In this document: positions 63,338-64,000 of the stretch, in pieces | Numbering within the stretch: the stretch's first letter is position 1 | How the letters are laid out: every line of letters begins with the position of its first letter | Origin: Acidobacteriaceae bacterium | Lineage (GTDB): Bacteria; Acidobacteriota; Terriglobia; Terriglobales; Acidobacteriaceae | NCBI GenBank assembly: GCA_003132405.1 | Contig: PKXQ01000150.1 | Span: 104,584 to 168,583, forward strand | Reading direction: 5' to 3' | Length of the DNA: 64,000 nucleotides | Position numbers and translations under genes: made by a program | Notes under the pieces: generated by a model | Databases searched by the model: none | Seen by the model: the letters and a program-made list of their open reading frames with translations, nothing else | Told to the model about the DNA's origin: nothing

Positions 63338-63407
63338 GCATCAGGACAGCGCGAAAGCGCGACCAACCGACTTGGAGAGCACGGTGGTATGGGCTTCGGC
63401 CCGATGC
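63338..63407 (+). promoter_or_regulatory. Second SAM-I-clan-like riboswitch, divergent from the metK switch
   Basis: P1 GCATC (63338-63342) pairs with GATGC (63403-63407). In order follow AGGA, a hairpin GCGC-GAAA-GCGC, ACCAACC, CACGGTGGT and a hairpin GGGC-TTCG-GCCC. The layout matches the metK leader, with compensating changes: P1 A-U to G-C, and GGC/GCC around CAACC...GGTG changed to ACC/GGT. The following GCGGCATAATGCAAAGTTC parallels GCGGAATGCAAGTTC of the metK leader. SAM or a related ligand is inferred. Confidence 0.65.
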
Positions 63408-63431
63408 GGCATAATGCAAAGTTCTCCACGA

Positions 63432-63463
63432 GCCGCCTGATTGTGGGCGGCATTTCTTTTTTC
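63432..63463 (+). terminator. Intrinsic terminator of the second riboswitch
   Basis: GCCGCC (63432-63437), loop TGATTGTG, GGCGGC (63446-63451), then ATTTCTTTTTTC. It has the same stem as the metK leader terminator and precedes the small-protein gene by 38 nt. Confidence 0.85.
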
Positions 63464-63500
63464 GGTACCTGATGCGCGTTCGCTCGAAGGAGACACGCGC

Positions 63501-63734
63501 ATGCACTCACCTCAAGACGACGCTGCTTCCAATCCCACTCCCAATCCTGACGTTCTCGTCAACAACGTCGGGACACTGTACACATTCTGTCCCTTGACTC
63601 TTCGGGCTAAGGAATGGATCGACGAGCATGTTCAGAATGATGCCCAGTGGTTCGGGCACGCACTTATCGTCGAACATCGTTGTGCGTGGGGACTGGCTCA
63701 GGGGATGAAGGATGACGGGCTGGTGCTGTTATGA
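63501..63734 (+). CDS. Small conserved-looking protein of 77 residues under the second riboswitch
   Basis: ATG 63501 follows GAAGGAG with good spacing. After a disordered Asn/Pro-rich start (MHSPQDDAASNPTPNPDVLV) comes a compact domain: NNVGTLYTFCPLTLRAKEWI, HVQNDAQWFGHALIVEHRCA, LAQGMKDDGLVLL. I recall similar small proteins ('...fll.P.t..a..Wi.ehl..da...g.a..VEhrY...i..g...dGl') in many bacterial genomes, frequently near mobile genes; they have no assigned function. It overlaps the next gene by ATGA. Expression should depend on the riboswitch upstream. Confidence 0.7.
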   Translation: MHSPQDDAASNPTPNPDVLVNNVGTLYTFCPLTLRAKEWIDEHVQNDAQWFGHALIVEHRCAWGLAQGMKDDGLVLL

Positions 63735-64000
63735 GCATCGGAGAGGAGAAGCAATGGAAGGACCTTCAAGAACTGCGAAAAATGTACTCCCTAAAAGACA
63801 CCCGTACGCCCTCCGGGAGTTTAACCGCCCACGGGCTGCGACTGGAGCGCGATCTTGAGGGATATAGAAAAGATATTCAAGAACTGAATCGGATGTTCGC
63901 CCTCGAAGGCCCACGTCGGGAGAGCCGTGTCCTAAAGACACAACACGACGGTGACCAGAAGGGAGCCAATGATTCAGCCGATTACACACGCGACGCGGCA
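63731..64000 (+). CDS. Hypothetical charged protein, 3' end outside the window
   Basis: ATG 63731 overlaps the stop of the preceding gene (ATGA). Ninety residues are visible, with no stop before the right edge. The sequence is highly charged and helical, starting MSIGEEKQWKDLQELRKMYS, with a probable coiled coil (LRLERDLEGYRKDIQELNRM). No domain is recognised. Coupling to the 77-residue gene places it in the second riboswitch's transcription unit. Confidence 0.55.
   Translation, partial: MSIGEEKQWKDLQELRKMYSLKDTRTPSGSLTAHGLRLERDLEGYRKDIQELNRMFALEGPRRESRVLKTQHDGDQKGANDSADYTRDAA

Overview
The window reads as chromosomal DNA from an acidobacterium, most likely class Terriglobia. This rests on family-level resemblance and not on a marker gene: an ECF sigma factor, zinc-finger anti-sigma and DUF4097 operon of the acidobacterial type, large Omp85/TamB proteins, S9 and VPS10-like secreted proteins, many TTG/GTG starts, and several kinds of short dispersed repeat that I associate with this phylum. 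No rRNA, complete tRNA, CRISPR array or insertion sequence was seen.

Layout. 1-118: start of RNase J (minus). 0.3-1.0 kb: EcsC-like protein. 1.1-6.5 kb: a minus-strand lysine/diaminopimelate operon in the order asd, lysC, dapB, dapA, dapD, in which DapA carries an extra Cys/His-rich C-terminal domain. 6.5-11.8 kb: AI-2E-type permease, a secreted protein coupled to shikimate kinase, and an ECF sigma / zf-HC2 / DUF4097 operon. 11.9-16.4 kb: MFS permease, two secreted orphans and a ThiF/MoeB-like E1 enzyme. 16.5-24.7 kb: an outer-membrane assembly operon of an Omp85 protein, a SurA-N-like protein and TamB. 24.9-34.4 kb: DHH phosphoesterase, DUF2127 protein, a two-component pair, S9 peptidase, methyltransferase and a frameshifted GH15 glucoamylase. 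34.6-47.7 kb: PstS, a porin, PP2C phosphatase, a glycosyltransferase-like membrane protein, APC permease, serine hydrolase, isochorismatase-like hydrolase and small secreted proteins.

47.9-54.7 kb: SIS-domain protein, then a redox or haem-flavoured locus. It holds a radical SAM/SPASM protein behind a CRP-like palindrome, a small cytochrome c, and a glutamyl-tRNA-reductase-like protein that lacks the NADPH domain and has an altered active-site motif, translationally coupled to a membrane TPR protein. An epimerase and a PilZ protein follow. 55.0-56.6 kb: GH32 enzyme.

56.6 kb to the end: a tRNA-Ser 3' fragment at 56.61 kb looks like one attachment site of an integrated element extending rightwards out of the window. 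That segment holds a large VPS10/BNR protein and the most interesting locus here. metK, two tiny genes and a SIRT5-type sirtuin lie on the minus strand behind a SAM-I-clan riboswitch with promoter and intrinsic terminator. Facing away from it, about 140 bp further on, is a second RNA of the same layout, with apparently covarying helices and its own promoter and terminator, leading into two small unknown genes. I read this as a divergent, SAM-sensing regulon.

A further recurring oddity is a set of near-perfect 15-bp (five-codon) tandem duplications inside unrelated genes.
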